A DNA stretch of 64,000 bases, from positions 186,001 to 250,000 of the forward strand of contig JAKOGI010001343.1 in NCBI GenBank assembly GCA_029747015.1, in the 5' to 3' direction. Below the pieces are notes generated by a model. It had not been told where the DNA came from, made no database searches, and saw only the letters and a program-made list of their open reading frames with translations. Position numbers and translations under genes: made by a program. How positions within the stretch are numbered: the stretch's first letter is position 1; each line of letters starts with the position of its first letter. This DNA comes from Carnegiea gigantea (lineage: Eukaryota > Streptophyta > Magnoliopsida > Caryophyllales > Cactaceae). Below, piece after piece: positions 21,694-33,400 of the stretch.

Positions 21694-22818
21694 ATGGCCG
21701 AAGAGATTGAAGCATTAGAGAAAAATGAGACTTGGTCGATTGAGGAACTCCCCCCAGGCAAGCACCTCATTAGCTGTAAATGGGTGTATCAAGCAAAATA
21801 TGACGCTAATGGCCACATTCAGTGCTTCAAAGCGCGATTAGTCATCCGTGGTGATCATCAGGTTGAAGGAGTCGACTATAATGAAACATTTGTACCGGTT
21901 GCAAAAATGGCAAGTATCAGGGTTTTTCTATCCGTAGCAGTAGCAGTAGCCAAGGGCTGGGAACTGCATCAACTAGACATGAACAACGCATTCTTGCATG
22001 GCGACTTGGACGAAGATGTGTATATGAAGCTGCCTCCTGGATTCAAGAGTAGCGACACTACCAAAGTTTACCATCTAAAGAAGTCCTTATGCGGCCTACA
22101 AAAAGCCCCACGGCAATGGTTTGCCAAGCTATCCATAAGGTTATGTGAATACGGATTTATTCGCTCTTATGCCGATTTTTTTCTCTTTGTATATCGCAAA
22201 TGGGATGTGTTTATGTCGCTTCTTGTTTATGTGGATGGCATTGTGCTGGCAAGTAATAACGTTGCTGCTTCAACGACCTTTAAAGCCTATTTGCATCACT
22301 GTTTCAGCATCAAAGACTTGGGACCCCTCAAATATTTTCTTAGTATTGAGGTAGCCCGCGGACCTAACAGGATGTCCTTATGTCAGCGCAAATATGCCCT
22401 TAAAATTATCGACGAGTGTGGCCTTCTAGGGGCCAAGCCTGCTGATTTTCCTATTGCTGAAAATCACAAACTTGCCTTGGCATGTGGTCCCCCACTAAAG
22501 GATGCTGCGCGTTATCGACGCTTGGTTGGACGACTTATCTACCTCACCATAACTAGGCCTGATCTTACTTATGCCGTCCATGTCTCATCACAGTTTATGC
22601 ACTCCCCCAAAACGGACTGCATGGATGCCGCGCTACGCATTGTGCGCTACCTGAAGGGCACTACGGGAGAAGTTATTTTCCTTTCTTCTAACAGTAATCT
22701 ACAATTATATGGTTATTGTGACTCTGATTGGGGTACTTGCCCTCTCTCCCGACGATCTTTAAGTGCCTACTTTATCCAACTTGGTCACTCACCCATATCA
22801 TGGCGTATAAAGAAATAA
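21694..22818 (+). pseudogene. Copia reverse transcriptase, catalytic YVDD changed to YVDG
   Basis: A 374-codon open stretch holds the RT domain: MAEEIEALEKNETWSIEELP, KARLVIRGDHQVEGVDYNET, LHQLDMNNAFLHGDLDED and SLCGLQKAPRQWF. The catalytic motif reads LVYVDGIVLASN (about 22225-22255), so the second Asp of YVDD is Gly and polymerase activity should be lost. It ends at a TAA just before the RNase H frame. RT copies element RNA into DNA in the cytoplasmic particle. Confidence 0.9.
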
Positions 22819-22824
22819 GTAACA

Positions 22825-23178
22825 GTGTCCCGGTCATCAGCCAAAGCCGAATACAGAGCAATGGCAGTGGCAACTAGTGAACTCATGTGGGTGTGCACAT
22901 TTCTAGCATCCTTAGGCGTTTTTCATACTCAACCTGTGAGACTCTACTGTGATAGCCAGACAGCCCTGCACATCGCAGAGAATCCAGTTTTTCATGATCG
23001 CACCAAACATATTGAACTAGACTGTCATTTTGTACGCGAGAAGCTCGTAGCAGGCCTCATCTCGTTTGCCCATGCCAACCCGCTGACATACTCACCAAAG
23101 CACTTGGCAAGGCCCAGTTCCAGTCCCTCAAGGGCAAGTTGGGTCTGGCTAACTCCCACACTCCAACTTGAGGGGGAG
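22825..23178 (+). pseudogene. Copia RNase H and polypurine tract
   Basis: RNase H motifs SRSSAKAEYRAMAVATSELM, LYCDSQTALHIAENP and HDRTKHIELDCHFVREK are clear. The C-terminal end is frameshifted, seen as PSPKHLARPSSSPSRAS instead of the usual terminal text. The polypurine tract TTGAGGGGGAG lies at 23168-23178, immediately before the 3' LTR. Confidence 0.88.
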
Positions 23179-23454
23179 TGCTACGGGAAGTTATTATTTA
23201 GCAAAGATATTATTTAGCAATTATTCTTCAATATTTTTCCTAGATATTGTTTCCTATATTTGTTTTAGAATAGGACTCTTCTCCCTACTTGGACTTCAAG
23301 TAATCCACGGCTAGGGCATAGAAGGGAGAGCATAGCATGCATGTACTAGACAAACCCAAACATGCACCTACAAAGGCAAGCAAGCAAAATAAAGGTTGAT
23401 TCATGAAATTTCTCATACTCAATAATATTTATTATATGTTTAAGTAGTTTCTTA
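23179..23454 (+). repeat. Copia 3' LTR
   Basis: Starts TGCTACGGGAAG and ends GTAGTTTCTTA. Compared with the 5' copy it has about a dozen changes. The TATA box is lost (ACTAGACAAA at 23345-23354 in place of ACTATATAAA). Confidence 0.9.
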
Positions 23455-24499
23455 GAGGGAGGAGTGTTTAGGGATGGAAAAGAAGGAAAGTTACTATATA
23501 TGACAACTTAGGCAGATAGAACCAAAGTTACTTTATAATTTGCATTCAAGTTCGGTTAACTCATAGTTCAGTGCATTCATACCTTTTTCCCCCCCCGGAA
23601 AAACTCTGATCATCTCCATCTACTTTAGTAAGGGGTTTCCATCTGCCATAGTTGAGCGATAAGCCCCAATTCTCTCAATCTTTTAGTGCCTTTCTTAGTT
23701 CACTAGCAAATTTACTGGCAATTCTACATATCTTTTTAATAAAATTTGTCTTTGTCGCGTTAGAGTTAGGGTCGTTCCTATTTGTTGAAATTTTCTTCCC
23801 ATTGCGAGAGAATTAAGGTTGTTCATTCGATGTGGAAGCTGTCTTGTCGTCTTGGTGGGAGTTTTGGTGTGAATTGTTTTCCCTGCCTTAGCGTGAGTAT
23901 TCTGGAAATGTCAAGTCATGGAAGAAAATTGGATCTTATTGTGCAGGATTCATTGTTTTGCTTTGGAGCAGAATCAACAATGAATTTCATATATCTCTAT
24001 TGCAGTGATTTATCTTTCAAGTATAATTAATAATCTATCACATCGAATAGATTTCTACTGCATGGAGTTATACTATAGTTGTTGCTTTTTGAGAAAGACG
24101 CAAATACGTTGAAGAGCGTGGTAACCGACTAGAAGAATGCTAAAAACCTAGAGCCTATAGACAGTGTATCTATGATAACTCATATTCTTTTGTGTAATTC
24201 TTTTACTCCTCATTTTATCCAATTCTAAGTCTTTGAGAAGAATTTTACAAGAAAACTAATGCATAGTTTACCATAACTTTCAGGTGCTAAACAAACTCAA
24301 TTTTTGGCACAAAATCGAATGGAAATCTGATTTGGGCTTGTTCTATTTTTATTTCTTACAGCCCAACATGAAGACCGGCACTAGCTCGTATAAGCCCTGC
24401 AACGAAAATCATTAGCCACCCAACTGCCTCATTTTCTCCTCATCTTTCATGTGGGCGTGCGTGATTTTTATGGTGAAAATGTTGAAGTAGGGCAAGCAA
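23455..24499. other. Intergenic, no gene recognised
   Basis: Mixed-composition spacer. An open stretch at 23782-24030 encodes no domain I recognise and has no gene context. No clear repeats are seen. Confidence 0.45.
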
Positions 24500-25030
24500 A
24501 AATCTATCTGATCCGATTATTCGAATTTATTCGACCTTAAAAAATCGGGTACGATCATCAAATTTATGTCTGAATTTAAAATTCGAACAACCAGTTACGT
24601 CCGAATTTAAATCCGGGTCGGGTTCGGGTTTGGATATTCGGGTTCCAGTTGTCCGGATTTTTGAACCGTTTCGGATTTGGACAAATCCGGACAATCGAAC
24701 AACCAAGTTCGAACATCGAACAACTACGTTTATGTGTAATTTTAATCCAAATTCTTTAAAAAATTTTATAAAAACAAATTCGGACAACCGAGTTCGGACA
24801 TTAAAAAATGGTGTTCGGGTTCGGTCACACAAAATTTCGGTTGGAATCTCCTAAAATCATATCACAAATTCGGACATTTGGACAATCGGGTCCGGACATC
24901 AGATATTCGGGTTCGGGTCCGGGTCTGGTCAGAGTGTCCGATTTATAATTCGAACAGAGTCTGGGTATCAAGTTTTTGTCCGAATGTTCGATTTGTCCGG
25001 ACCCAAATCGACCCGAACCTGAATGTTTGC
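24500..25030. repeat. TTCGGGTTCGG-type low-complexity repeat region
   Basis: Degenerate repeats of TTCGG, ATTCGGG, GGGTTCGGG and TCCGGAC, with matching reverse-strand forms such as CGAACAACC and GACAATCG, interspersed with AT-rich words. Translations in every frame look like FRIRTNSDNRV-type repeats, which explains the open frames on both strands. This is repeat-driven, not coding. Confidence 0.7.
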
Positions 25031-25049
25031 CAGCCCTATATTGAAGTTA

Positions 25050-25343
25050 GGGCCTGTTCTTCGTTGGAAAATAGGGGTTGAAAATTGGATGAAATTGGTT
25101 GAAGTTAGCTGAACTGAGTATTTTTTTGTTAAAGTGGGTTGAAGCAGGTTGAAATAGTTTGACATTAGTATATTTTTTATATAATGGGTAGAAGTTGGTT
25201 AAGATAGTGGGTTGAAGTTGGTTGAGATTAGTTAAAGTAGGTTGAAGTGGATTGAAACTGATATTTTTTTATTGAATTTTGTGAAGTGAGTTGAAATGAG
25301 TTAAAGTCGGTAAATTAAGATTTACCAACGAAAAGAACAGGGC
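25050..25343. mobile_element. Tourist-like MITE (PIF/Harbinger type), 294 bp
   Basis: The left end GGGCCTGTTCTTCGTTGG is inverted at the right end as CCAACGAAAAGAACAGGGC. The left flank is TTA (25047-25049) and the right flank TTG, consistent with a TTA target duplication with one change. Inside are repeated GGTTGAAGT/GGGTTGAAG modules like those inside the larger Harbinger relic at 51529-52323, which may be its source family. Confidence 0.6.
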
Positions 25344-26597
25344 TTGTCATCAAATTGTTGAGAAAACAACTCAGCTGACTTAATCAACAAATGCAAATTG
25401 GTCAGCAGATTTTACGGAGATAAATTGTTACTCAACATGAAAAGTGGATAATAATAGGGTAGGAGTCAACCATAAACAGAGACCAAAGGTAGCAGTTTGA
25501 TTGATCCAATTCTTCATTCCGTTCTTCTAGTCCTTCTATTTTCCATTAGTAGGTAGAATTGGTAACTAGATAAATTCAATTGGGTTGAAAGAACAGGAAG
25601 AAAATAAGCTTTTTCGGTTATTTTTCGCTTCTTTTTTATTTCATTTGTGAATCTAATTACAGAGTTTATTTTTTGATCGTGCTAATCTTCTCTGGCAAAA
25701 ACAACTTAGTCCATCATAGGTAAAGAAAATACAATTGAAATTACACTAACCATATTTCAATTAATGATATATTTCAATCCCTATAACCAAACGTCGATGT
25801 TTTCATTACACAAGATTAGCACAGTATAAGACTAAACTCTTTAATGAGACCCACAAATGAGATGAAAGAGAAGAGAAAATAGCTAAAAAAATGCTTATTT
25901 TCTTCTTATTCTCTCAACCCAAAAAATTTAGTCTAGTTAAAAACTTTCTACACTAATGAAAAATGGAAGGGGTAGAAGAATGGAATGAAGAATTGGTTCA
26001 TTCAAGGTGTTGCCTTTGTTCTCTATTTATGGTGGATTCCAATCCCCCTTATTCTCCACTTTTCATGGTAAGTGGTTATTTTATCTCCATAGAATTTGTC
26101 AGACAATTTGCATTGCTTGACTAAGTTAAGTGAGCTATTTCCTCGACAATCTGTTAAGCAACTTCAGCATTTTGATCATGGAAATCACACATGCCTGTTT
26201 GGGTATCAAAAGTGACCAAGTAAGTACTTCTAATCACCTAATTTTTTTTTATCATAATCGATCTATTTTTGGATTTTATTTAAGTTTTGTGTCACTTTTG
26301 TGATATACACTTGAATTAAAGAACTACTTGTTCATGAATGAGGACCTTGCAGACGGCGCATGCGACAAATTATGAATGGTCCTTTTAAGCCCAAAAACAC
26401 ACGCACAAATTTCTTGATGGATAAGGGCAAAAGTAATGCAAGCATACATACGTTTCATCCTAGCCATATTTATTTATTTTGGATCACAAGCTGTTGATCC
26501 ATGGACGTATCTGGGGCTAATCCAGTAAATTCAATGGGCCATTAAGCATATCTTTTGGTTTTTTTTTTTTTTTGAGAGGGGTATTGGGAAGTATTTA
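25344..26597. other. Intergenic, no gene recognised
   Basis: AT-rich spacer. An approximate inverted repetition of GATTCATTC/AGAAGAATGGAATGAAG words (25500-25560 versus 25970-26010) hints at an old TIR element, but I cannot define its ends. Confidence 0.4.
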
Positions 26598-26791
26598 GGA
26601 GCATTCCCAGTGGTAAGCTATTTTTTTGACTCATCAGTGGAGCCCTATCTCTGCTACATTTGCTTGTAATCCAATTTCTTGGCTCATAATCTTTCCTCTT
26701 TCTAATGAAAGGCTCATCACTTTGGCTCACCAAATAAAATAATACCTATTGACCCACTCTATAACACACAACTTTATTTTTAGAATAAAAA
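26598..26791. mobile_element. Left half of a MITE split by the Helitron
   Basis: Starts GAGCATTCCCAGTGG, close to the common plant MITE end GAGCATCTCCAATGG. It contains repeated GGCTCA words and stops at the Helitron junction (host A at 26791). The matching right end, CCATTGGAGATGGTC, lies at about 44707-44721, on the other side of the Helitron. Confidence 0.5.
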
Positions 26792-26815
26792 CTAGTTTGG
26801 ACCCGTGTTTTATAT
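26792..26815 (-). other. Helitron 3' terminus
   Basis: On the plus strand, CTAGTTTGGACCCGTG is preceded by A; the reverse complement is CACGGGTCCAAACTAG followed by T. The block ACGGGT followed by AAACTAG matches the 3' end at 53171-53195. The upstream arm of the usual hairpin is not conserved. Confidence 0.7.
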
Positions 26816-27106
26816 GGTACATGTTACGGTAGATAGTTTCTGTTTTTGTGTGTGTGTATATACACATGGAGAGAGGGAGAGAGAGACATAATATAAGAAT
26901 GTTCATTACAGACAAAGTTAATATCATAATTTAGGAAAGGAAACTCAAATTTATTGAAAAATATAAATAGATAGCAATTTCATGCACAACTTTAAAACTC
27001 AATAATTAAAATAGCAAATAATTGTGAAAGATATGACGTAAAGTATGATAGAGATTATAGGTAGTCAAAATGTAACTAAAATCATGCTAAATGATATGGT
27101 GATATG

Positions 27107-28994
27107 TTAATTTATGGCGCCAATGACGGAGAATCCATCTTCTCTTCTTGTACCTACAGTAAAAATTAAGTTCTTAGTAATAATTTGATTAACAATGATA
27201 TAATTGAAGCCTATAATTGCATCTTGGGTACCTGGTGTACCTAGCATCAGTGTTTCGTAAGTAATACACCTCCTCCTCTCGACTAACTGGCGCAATAAGA
27301 GTGATAGGCAGTTCTACTCCATGGTGTCGTGGAGGCTTCATAACAAATACCCATGGTTTACCTATATAATCATCTATAATCGCATATAAAGAAAGATGAC
27401 CATATGGCTGCAGAGAATGTTCTCATGAGATAGCTAGTAATTGAAAAATAAATTATGCAAAACGTAGTGAACAGTACAATACCTGAGCTGTATATGAATC
27501 CAATTCTGTTGTACTTGTGTGCAAAAGAACCCAAGCATGCTCATGATGAACAATAAATCTTCCATAACCTGTATGATTGCGCAATAAAACTCTACAGATG
27601 TACCTATAATTCATATAGAAGAGTATTGTACATAATAATGTACACAGATAACTTGAAATATATGATCAAGACTACTTAATAATAAAAAACCATTATCCAT
27701 ACCTTCTCTGAGTTAAATTTGGAGTTACACATGTACAATAAGGTACGTTTAGAGCAAATACATAAGTATTGGCACTTTTTTTGCAAGTAGTGCAAGCGTA
27801 ATAAAGTAGTGGGTAAATCTCATCCACATATGCAAAAATGCAAAAATATCTAACCTGTATATAGTAAAATAGCATTACGTTTTATCTAACCTGTAAGTAT
27901 GAAGTTATTTGTTATATAAGAGTGCGTCTTACACTCTGCATAGCTGTGTATTCATTCAATTTTATTCTTTTTGCAGCAAACAACTTCTCCAGATTTACAA
28001 TCCTCAATGTTCTATTGCGCATGAAATCAAAGTGGCGCATCACACCTCTGGTCTCAAAGTACCTAATGCATACAATGAAAGTATTATATTTGTCATCAAT
28101 TGTATATAACTTGGTTGGTGAATGAAACACACAGGTAATGTTTACCATCCTTCAAAGTCTTCTGTTGTTTGAATGTCTGGATTAATCAGTAATCTACTTA
28201 TCGGCAAAGTAGAAACTGATATACCTATAAGCTTACAGATGTTGGCAAAAAACATATTACAAAAGTATACCGTTGTAATGTTGAGAAATAAACACTTTTA
28301 CATACAAAAGATATGGTAATTGGATTGTGAGGGTACCTTCATAAACTCTAATGTGCAATCTAGAAGCAAGGAGTATATTTTCTTCATATAAATGTTGTTG
28401 AAGATAGGTGTCCTCCACCTTCGCAAAATCTGCCCATAAAGTTAATCGCAAAGTCTGCATTCTGTATTTGTAGATTATATATGCTATTATTGGACAATAA
28501 AAATACATTAATAAGAAAGCAGAAATAATTAGCGATGAAAATACAAACTGCATATTAGAAAGTAGCAATTCTCGTTTTGTAGTGCCACTAGTTCTTTTTT
28601 TTCCAAAGGGGATAGAGCAACTACCATGCCAATGATGTCTGTACCAGAACAAAATAAAAATCTTATAAGTATCTAGAAAAACATATAAGTAGATTCGATA
28701 TATTTAAATTGTAATTTGTAAACTATATTTACCTATAATACTATCATGTAACTTAAGACGTCGCGGAACATTGATAAACGATACAAAGGGTGGTAAGTGC
28801 TGGTAGGGAATGTGAGAACAATCATTAATGACATCTTCAAGTCTCGTTCGTGGCGTAAAAACCAACTTCAAATTATTGGTGACCACATTCCTTTCTCCGT
28901 CTGTTGCAGCATCAACTGAGAGCCCAGAGATGTGGTAAATTTTGCCAGTTTTGAGTATAGAGTTCCACCGATTAATAGCATCATCACCTTCCAT
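27107..28994 (-). pseudogene. Helitron-borne RPA70-like single-strand DNA-binding protein, multi-exon
   Basis: A replication protein A large-subunit-like gene lies just downstream of the Helitron helicase. By eye, exons with matching GT/AG sites and frame are 28994-28733, 28638-28549 and 28461-28337. Two further exons follow at about 28226-28150 and 28066-27900, then a zinc-ribbon exon (27860-27711) and later exons. Domain signs are a DBD-A start (YHISGLSVDAA), DIIGMVVALS, LRLTLWADFA (the DBD-B core), ISVSTLPISRLLINPDI, and a zinc site YYACTTCKKSAN...YCTC. Helitron RPA proteins are thought to coat single-stranded DNA during rolling-circle transposition. I saw no obvious stop in the first five exons; the 3' end is unresolved. 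Listed as a pseudogene because its element is dead, but this gene may still be open. Confidence 0.75.
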
Positions 28995-29373
28995 GATGCT
29001 AATATCTCATCGCACTGTAAAACAATATCGTGCTTTGATATTCAGTATACATGTACATGTTGGTCACATTTTAAGAACTTAGATTACATCGGTACCTAGT
29101 AGTCCATGAATATAACTTTCCACATTTTGCGTTCTTCGTAAGTACAAACCTTCATGAATCTCATGAGATGAACAATTCCTGTCACAGATCTATTACAAGG
29201 ATTGATGGCACATATCGGCATCGAACTGTGTACTAAACTTGTCATGTCTATAATCATAAAGAAAGAAATGAAATACATATAGATTAGCCCAAGATGTAAC
29301 AAACTAAATGTAGTTGTAAACATAAAACACTAATTTCAAATGTGTAATAACTTTACTAATAACAACAGCATAA

Positions 29374-32288
29374 TTAATTGACTGGCGCTAACCAAGCATC
29401 ATGAACGTCGTTAAAAACTTCATGGTAGACGATTTTCTTAGTCATATTATTAGGCACACCCTTTTTATTACAAATCAAAAACCTTAGCCCTGAAGGCGAA
29501 GTGACGTGAGAGATTGCAACATATAATTGACCATACGAGAATACAGGTTTTGGTAGATACACACCTACATATTGCAATGTTTGACCTTGACTTTTGTTAA
29601 TTGTCATTGCAAATGCCAATTTCAAAGGGAATTGTCTTCTCTTCAAGGCAAATGGTGAATCCTTATCCGAAGGACTTAGATCAATACGTGGGATTGTTAC
29701 CGTTTGTCCTACATTTCGACCAATCAAGATTTTTGCTTCGATGACCTTACTTCCAAGTCTTTGAATAGTTAAACGGGTGCCATTGCATAAGCCAATTGAA
29801 GGATCATGGTTTCTTAAAGAACAACTGGAGCACCAACTTTCAGCTCAACTTCATGATTTGGGAAACCTGAAAAGTTCATGCCGTGTAACAGTTCTGGTGG
29901 ATTAATATCATCAATGTAAGAATTGGTAGTACATGGTGGAAATGTGTCAGAACTCAAATATGTACGGCTACTACCCGGAAGTATCGCTAGGATCCGAGAA
30001 TTCAAATCATCGACATCTGTGTTTAATGGTGCCAGTATACAACAATCTTGAAAGTATTGTTCATCTTCATATTTCTGAAGTAAATTTGGGTATACAAACT
30101 CTATCAAAATTTGTGAGACCATTGTTGTCATTGTTGATGATGAATTCTTCAGGAATCTGTATTCAATCTGGCTCGCTACTTCCTAAAAATGGATACCCTC
30201 ATATAGAACCATTACCAACCTTTAGGGTCCATTCGGCAAAACTACTCAATCGTGCTTGTTCATCATGACTTAAGTTTGAATTCATTAGCCTCATGTTCAG
30301 CCTGAGATGTCTCATAGTACAATAAGGTCAAAATATTGCTTTTGATATTGACACTGCAACTATATCTACCCGATTACCCTTAGATATAACCAGAAGCACT
30401 TGCCTAAAATCACCTCCAAAAATGAGCAATTTTCGCTTAAAAGGTTCATTGCTAGAACAAACGTCCCTGAAGGTGCGCTCAACAACTTCAAATATGTAGC
30501 GATGAGTCATAGAAATCTCGTCCCATATTATCAATGATGTTTCCCTTATTAGTTCTGCTAATTCAGACTGTTTTGAAATTGAGCAAACAGATGTCTCATG
30601 TACATCAATTGGTATCTTGAACATCGAATGTGTTCTTTTTCCCATAGGCAGCAACAAAGCCGCTATACCAGAGGATGCCACTGAAAGCACTATTAAGCCC
30701 TTGGACCTGATATAAGCAATAAGAGCTTTCCAAAGATATGTCTTCCCTGTGTCACCACTACCATAAATGAAGAAGCAGCCTCACTCTCCACGTCCTCTTG
30801 ACATAGTTATTGATTAAAAAACTCGCATTTGATTATAATTTAGTGATGGAAGGTACATGTCAAGGTTGTCTTTCTCTATTGATATATCATAGTCAAGTTA
30901 CTCCCTGATAAGTCTATTACCTATTCACCGCAACATCTCAGATGAAGGTAAGGGCATAGGAGGATAGTCCCTTAATGACCTTCCCATTTTATTCAAAATT
31001 AACTCAAGCTCATACAATCCCAGGTTTCTCCTCTGTTCAATGCTTATCTCCAGTTGGGGATTTCTTTGCTCTTGTTGTAACCTTTTGGGAAGGTCATCAG
31101 TGAGATCTTCCCAATGTGCCTCCCATAATTGATCAAGTTGTCCCACTTCTGAAAACATAAGCATTGAACAAAACATACTCCTAAGTTCAGCCCCAGCTGC
31201 CCATATTGATGCTTCTGTCGATGCTTCATCCCACTCGTTAGTGTCATCTAACAACACACGTGCTAAGCAAGCTTCTTTGAAGGTTGAATGGAGGGTTCCA
31301 TTAACAGTTCTTAAGTCTTCGTAACATGTTGCATCCCGAACAATATGTAACAACATTCTCAGATAATATCTTTCTCCCATGTTAGGGTGAGCATATGGTA
31401 TTCGACCTATGCAAACCCTTTGTTGTCTTATAGTACATTTCTTAAGGCTCTTATTCCATACGTAATAAGTTGGGAATTCTGCATAGGTATATCTTTTTAC
31501 ATTTATATCTGCTATATTTGCGCAAAACCACCCAATGAGCATTATCACCTTCTCTGTTGCTTGATTCACCACATTATGAAGTTCATTTCGATTGTTGAAG
31601 ACAATGTATTGTTGTCCTGGGAAGTGGTATTATAACAATTCGATAGATGGGTAACCATGTGTTATATCAAACTCAAATACTCTCCAAACTGCATCTACGG
31701 GTGAGACATAACGACAATCTAAATACTGTTGTATTTCATCAACCCATCTATATCGAGGTCCTGCTCCATCTTCAGTACTATGAGCATTGTTGTCAATAAC
31801 AAAAGTTGCTCGATCAGGTCCCTTATGCATATACTTGTGGAGATACTTAATAACCTTCTTTTGAGCGCAGCGCTCAACATTTATATGCGCCTCATATTTG
31901 ACACAAAGGTCACGATTGTATGGTACAACCCACCTGTTATCAATGTTCATACCACGAATTGTTACACTTCTCCCATCGTCTCTATGCCTATATTTGACAA
32001 ACCCATTTTCTTCAATAATGGTCTCATTAGGGAAGGTCTTTGGATAATATTTTGTGCACTTACTACCATCCATACATGGGGCATAAGAAACACCATTACC
32101 ACATGGACTATGAATCACGTGTCTTGTAACTGTTTCAAATGCTAGAGGGTCACTAACATTATTAGGTAGCTCAACACATATAATGTTATCAATATCTTCT
32201 GCACAAGTTGGCTTATCCTCATTTGCTAAAGTAAGTAAAATATGAGCATGTGGTAAGCCTCACTTTTGGAATTCAATAACATGTATAT
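29374..32288 (-). pseudogene. Helitron Rep/helicase, C-terminal exon (broken)
   Basis: Begins after the intron acceptor with DIHVIEFQK-stop-GLPHAHIL (the HUH nuclease motif, with a TGA where Arg is usual), then CGNGVSYAPCM. The Rep tyrosine motif follows in KKVIKYLHKYMHKGPDRA (about 31840). The middle region is 31572-30925. The PIF1-type helicase has Walker A GSGDTGKTYLWKAL (about 30740), Walker B LIIWDEISMTHRY, FGGDFRQVL, and the C-terminal LAFAMTINKSQGQTLQYVGVY and YVAISHV motifs, ending at 29374. The nuclease nicks and joins the Helitron strand and the helicase unwinds it. At least four frame breaks lie between these pieces, so it is inactive. Confidence 0.88.
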
Positions 32289-32423
32289 CTGTGAATAGGA
32301 GAAATGACAAACTTGAGTGATAGAATAAATAGTGATATGTATGTGTAATGAAGAAACTTGATTTTACATGACAGGTATTCAGCTAACCAATATCAAAAAC
32401 ACACAGTTAAAGAAGAAACATAC

Positions 32424-33400
32424 TGGAGCGTGGGCTAATGGGATGGGAGTGAATTACTTGAGTTTGATTACAATTTTCCCCTTGGAAGAAAGATATGACT
32501 TGATTTAAAGGTTATGCCACTAATCAAGCCTAAGGACCCACCAAGAATTTGTTTAAAGGCTATGCCACCCACAAACTCTATAAAGGATTCCACTCAAGAA
32601 CTCACCACTTTTGAAAAGGATAAAGAGAACTCAAGATTTAAGAGAGAGAAAGCTCAAACTAGCAATGCATGTATATCCAAATCTGAAAACTTACAAACTA
32701 AGGCCTCCCTTATATAAGGGAGCCTTTGACAACATAAGAGAAGGCAGCCAAAAGGACTCTCAAAACCCATAAAGCATGGGGAACCAAAAAGCAATAAATT
32801 AGAAGCTAAAGAGTGCCCTCTACTTTTGTTAAAATTTTCAGTTTACCAAGGTCAACTTTGAGCAGCCATATCTCCTAGTTCCCTGGGCCAAATCTGATGA
32901 AATAGACCTTCCTAGAAAGCCTAGGAAGTTAGCTTTCACGTGGCTCAAGTGGTATGCAGATTGGAGTTGTTATTTGGGAGATATGGGGCAGAGAGTGCAG
33001 CTTATGCAGGCTGGGCAGAAATTGCAGCATAGGGAAAAGGACTCCTCTTGACCTATGATCACAAGCCTTACCTTAGAATTCTCTTTGTGCTCTTTTAGCT
33101 GAAATAAGAAGGTTCCCAAAAAGTGGATTTTCAGCACTTTGATCCCATACTAAGCTTGGGTAATCAAGCCCACAAAACCGGGTTAAAACTTGGGCTTAAT
33201 TTGCTTTGATGAACCAAACTCCTTAGAAGGTCCCTTGTCCTTTCCAAAATAGAAGAGTAATATGTTCCAAAGGTTTAGGATGAGTGTGGAATTGAAGTTC
33301 TAAGTTGGTACAAGGACCAAGTCCCCTTTGATGAAGCTTGTGAGCATTGAGGAGGAGTTGTGAGTTCTCTTGGACTTGTGTAGGCAAGACATTTGCTTCA
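32424..33400 (-). repeat. Gypsy 3' LTR
   Basis: Plus-strand edges TGGAGCGTGGGC and ATTTGCTTCA, with the CATAC duplication outside the left edge. The last ~178 bases of the polyprotein frame (33223-33400) lie inside this LTR. It contains the palindromic TATA region CCCTTATATAAGGG at about 32708-32721. Confidence 0.93.

Larger units (their letters stand above)
18457..23454 (+). mobile_element. Full-length Ty1/Copia retrotransposon, non-functional
   Basis: A complete element: 5' LTR, primer site, gag, protease, integrase, RT, RNase H, polypurine tract and 3' LTR. The LTRs are about 276 bp and roughly 95-96% identical by eye (about a dozen differences), indicating an insertion a few million years old at common plant rates. 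Frames are broken by stops in gag, the zinc knuckle and integrase, so it is not autonomous. The flanks GGGGG and GAGGG could be a target-site duplication with one change; this is uncertain. Confidence 0.92.

Noticed and set aside
32514..32717. 67-codon plus-strand frame (repeated at 38383-38586)
   Set aside because: It lies within both LTRs and occurs twice because the LTRs are identical; nothing supports a protein.
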